In this document: one piece after another, positions 61,893 to 64,000 of the stretch
Numbering within the stretch: position 1 is the stretch's first letter
Layout of the letters: the number at the start of each line of letters is the position of its first letter
Assembly: GCA_964035545.1 (NCBI GenBank)
Contig: OZ037768.1
Span: 6,129,241 to 6,193,240 of the forward strand
Origin: Bugula neritina
Taxonomy: Eukaryota; Bryozoa; Gymnolaemata; Cheilostomatida; Bugulidae
Reading direction: 5' to 3'
DNA length: 64,000 bases
The notes under the pieces: model-generated
Seen by the model: the letters and a program-made list of their open reading frames with translations, nothing else
What the model was told of the DNA's origin: nothing
Databases searched by the model: none
Translations under genes and position numbers: made by a program

Positions 61893-63708
61893 TCACATGA
61901 TGCTTTGATACTTGCAAGCAAACATAATCCATGTGGCTACAGCTGATTCTGCATAGGGGTACACACACACTCGGACAGCTAGCTTAACATTGTCTCCTCT
62001 GCATTGTAAAACCTCTGTGCAAGTTTTAGATCTGAAAGTTTATAATGATAATTTAGTTTATGCAAACAATATTTTCATATTTCCTGGCAAATAAAATGCT
62101 ATAATGTGCGAGAACATATAATGCAGCTAGTGCTGAGCTGTCAGTCTGTTCAGCATTGTTTCCTATATCTTCAGTGTTAGCTCTGTGACGATGTTAGAGC
62201 CGTTGTGTATTTCAACTTTTCTGTGTACTAAACCTCAAAGTACGCAAAGCTTCTTTTGGTGTTGAGTGAATGTATTCGTGTGACTCATAAGTTATACCAG
62301 AAACACTGGCAGTATTGGATCAAAATGCTAAAATACTAACAGTTTGGCAACCGTCTAACTTGGTATCCCAACGTCAGCTCAGCACTGAATGCATCTTTAT
62401 TGAAATAAAAGACACTATTTCTGCATCTAGATTGGGAAGTGGTATATTTGGCAATAAATTAGGAAGTTATGATAAACATGTCTTACCGGAGAACAGCTGC
62501 AAACGATCTTCTAGCGTTGGCATAGGAAAACTGTATAGGATAAGCTTTAAAAGTGTGCCCCTCGGGAATTGTGTGAGTCACTGATTGGCTAAACTCTTCA
62601 TTCCCATAATGCTGCCCTGTTCAGAATACATTGCACAAATATTGGTATTCTACATTATAACGGAAAATGCAGAAATCATTACAAAATGAGCTGAAGTGTT
62701 TTTGGAGATGTTTTGCAGAGCACATTCTCTTTAGTCCGGTGACTCATTGGTGTCAACTGGTTCATGCTGACATATTTTGAGATACCAACACATAAAATGT
62801 AAAAGAAATTTCGAGCTTTCGAGATTAAATTTTGATAGATTACTAGAAAATTGACAGTTATTTTGTAAAAATACTGTAAATTTTAAATTAAAATTAGAAA
62901 AAAAAATCAGTAAGAAATACTAAATTACAAAATTAAAAATATTTTTAAAATAGGCAGATCAAACTTTAAGCTAGGTTTTTATGCCTATTTTTAATGACAG
63001 TAGATTCAACTTGGATGTTTGGAAGTGAATTACTTGATAACTCTGAAGTTAACAGAGGGCTTATAATAAAACAATAGAGCAGAATGTATTACCAGTAATT
63101 CTTTCTGTTTCATAAGCTGAGAGGGCCATGCTGAGCATGTATGAGCATTGATCATCAAACACGGTGGTGAGACCCTCTCCTTCCCGGTACTCAGATATCA
63201 TCCTCCGCAGCTCAATCTCCATGCTGTTGCTAAGAGTTGTGGCATCATAGACGGAGCGCTGCAGAGGTGGCATATCCATCCAGGATACTGTTGGGGAGCA
63301 CACCGATGATATAGCCTCTGCAGTCATAGACTTCCACAGCGATGTATTGCCCAAATCAAAGTCAGCAAATGTCACATCGTCACTGGTCTAAACACATTCA
63401 TCAAATTGTGAGCTCAAGTGATACAGGTATAATGAATAAATTAATAAATATCGAACCATAAATATTAACCCTGAATAAATCTCCCACGACTATTTATTAC
63501 TTACTAACTATTAGAAAATGTGAGACAAATTTTAAATATTGTATCGCTACTGGTAAAATATCAATGCCAATTGTTTACCACGCCAACCTGTATATTAGCG
63601 TAGAAGGCTTTATGATTGAAGACGCAACCAAGAGTTCTGTACGGATGCTTTGAAGCTGGAGGAGGCTTTAACAGCATTCCATTTACAGTGGTAGGTTTAT
63701 GTATATAT
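61893..63708 (-). CDS. CEP76: CEP76 centrosomal protein, C-terminal exons (gene continues off the right edge)
   Basis: CEP76 is a centriole protein reported to limit centriole reduplication with CP110. Four exons in 5' to 3' order: 63588-63708, 63093-63387, 62487-62616, 61893-62031 (TGA). They join in phases 0, 1 and 2 and give about 228 residues. Matches to human CEP76 as I recall it: HPYRTLGCVFNHKAF, LWKSMTAEAISSVCSP, EGLTTVFDDQCSYMLSMALS, GNEEF, PEGHTFKAYPIQF, CRGDNVKLAVRV, WIMFACKY at the very end. This is the transglutaminase/protease-like C-terminal half of the protein; the N-terminal C2 part lies beyond 64000. No further exon was seen in 63709-64000. The plus-strand 89-codon ORF at 62315-62584 is antisense to one of these exons. 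Confidence 0.94.
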
Positions 63709-64000
63709 CTGTAATATCAACAGCCTGTGGTATTAGAGTATAGGTACACCACTATACTAATTATTGAAAACTGGAGAAGTAAATTTCTATAGTAGAAATA
63801 AATCCAACAATACAATAGTAAAACTTCAATAGAATCTATCATCTCAGAGGTATACTCCAATAATTTTTTTAAAAAAATTTCTAAAATATTATTTTTCTGA
63901 CTTTTGAAAATAGCAAGTTCAACTAAGCTCCACAGTAAAACACTGGTACATCCATATACAAGCATTGCAAACAAGATAATGGAAGACGAAAGTAAACTTC
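63709..64000. other. CEP76 intron (no exon seen)
   Basis: AT-rich with stops in all frames. It precedes the first visible CEP76 exon, whose acceptor ATTACAG implies a phase-2 donor beyond the window. Confidence 0.6.

Noticed and set aside
62315-62584. Plus-strand 89-codon ORF as a small gene
   Set aside because: Antisense to the CEP76 exon 62487-62616, which matches the CEP76 C-terminal region in frame.

Overview
This is AT-rich, intron-dense animal DNA. Genes have many short coding exons with GT-AG introns, typically 0.2-1.5 kb, and the spacers hold SINEs, small DNA transposons and microsatellites. Centriole and co-chaperone genes of animal type point to an invertebrate, probably marine. 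I cannot name the phylum; a lophotrochozoan would fit but is a guess.

Left half (1-33369): three head-to-tail paralogues of a MOV10-like superfamily 1 RNA helicase on the + strand. Copy A is only a 3' end cut by the window edge. Copy B (7433-20955) has 16 exons that keep one reading frame; its first exon was not found. Copy C (22720-33369) is complete: 17 exons, 2715 nt, 904 aa. Helicase motifs are intact in B and C. All three end in a tiny separate exon coding a related tail, and patches of near-identity between copies suggest gene conversion. MOV10 proteins are known for Argonaute-linked RNA silencing and retroelement restriction, so a local expansion may be a defence-gene cluster. Copy B also sits just downstream of LTR-like sequence with a TATA box.

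Middle (34988-55240, - strand): one 39-exon gene for a coiled-coil protein of about 2,210 residues. I do not recognise its orthologue. Its exons are strikingly quantised: 16 of 28 symmetric phase-0 internal exons are an exact multiple of seven codons.

Right part: a 272-bp divergent promoter separates the coiled-coil gene from a complete DNAJC7 gene (55513-61179, + strand, 12 exons, 511 aa; TPR repeats plus J domain with HPD). DNAJC7 converges on the last four exons of CEP76 (61893-63708 and beyond, - strand), a centriolar protein.

No rRNA, functional tRNA, CRISPR or viral genes were seen. Exon coordinates were derived by hand from frame, splice sites and comparison of paralogues or remembered family sequence; no alignment software was used.
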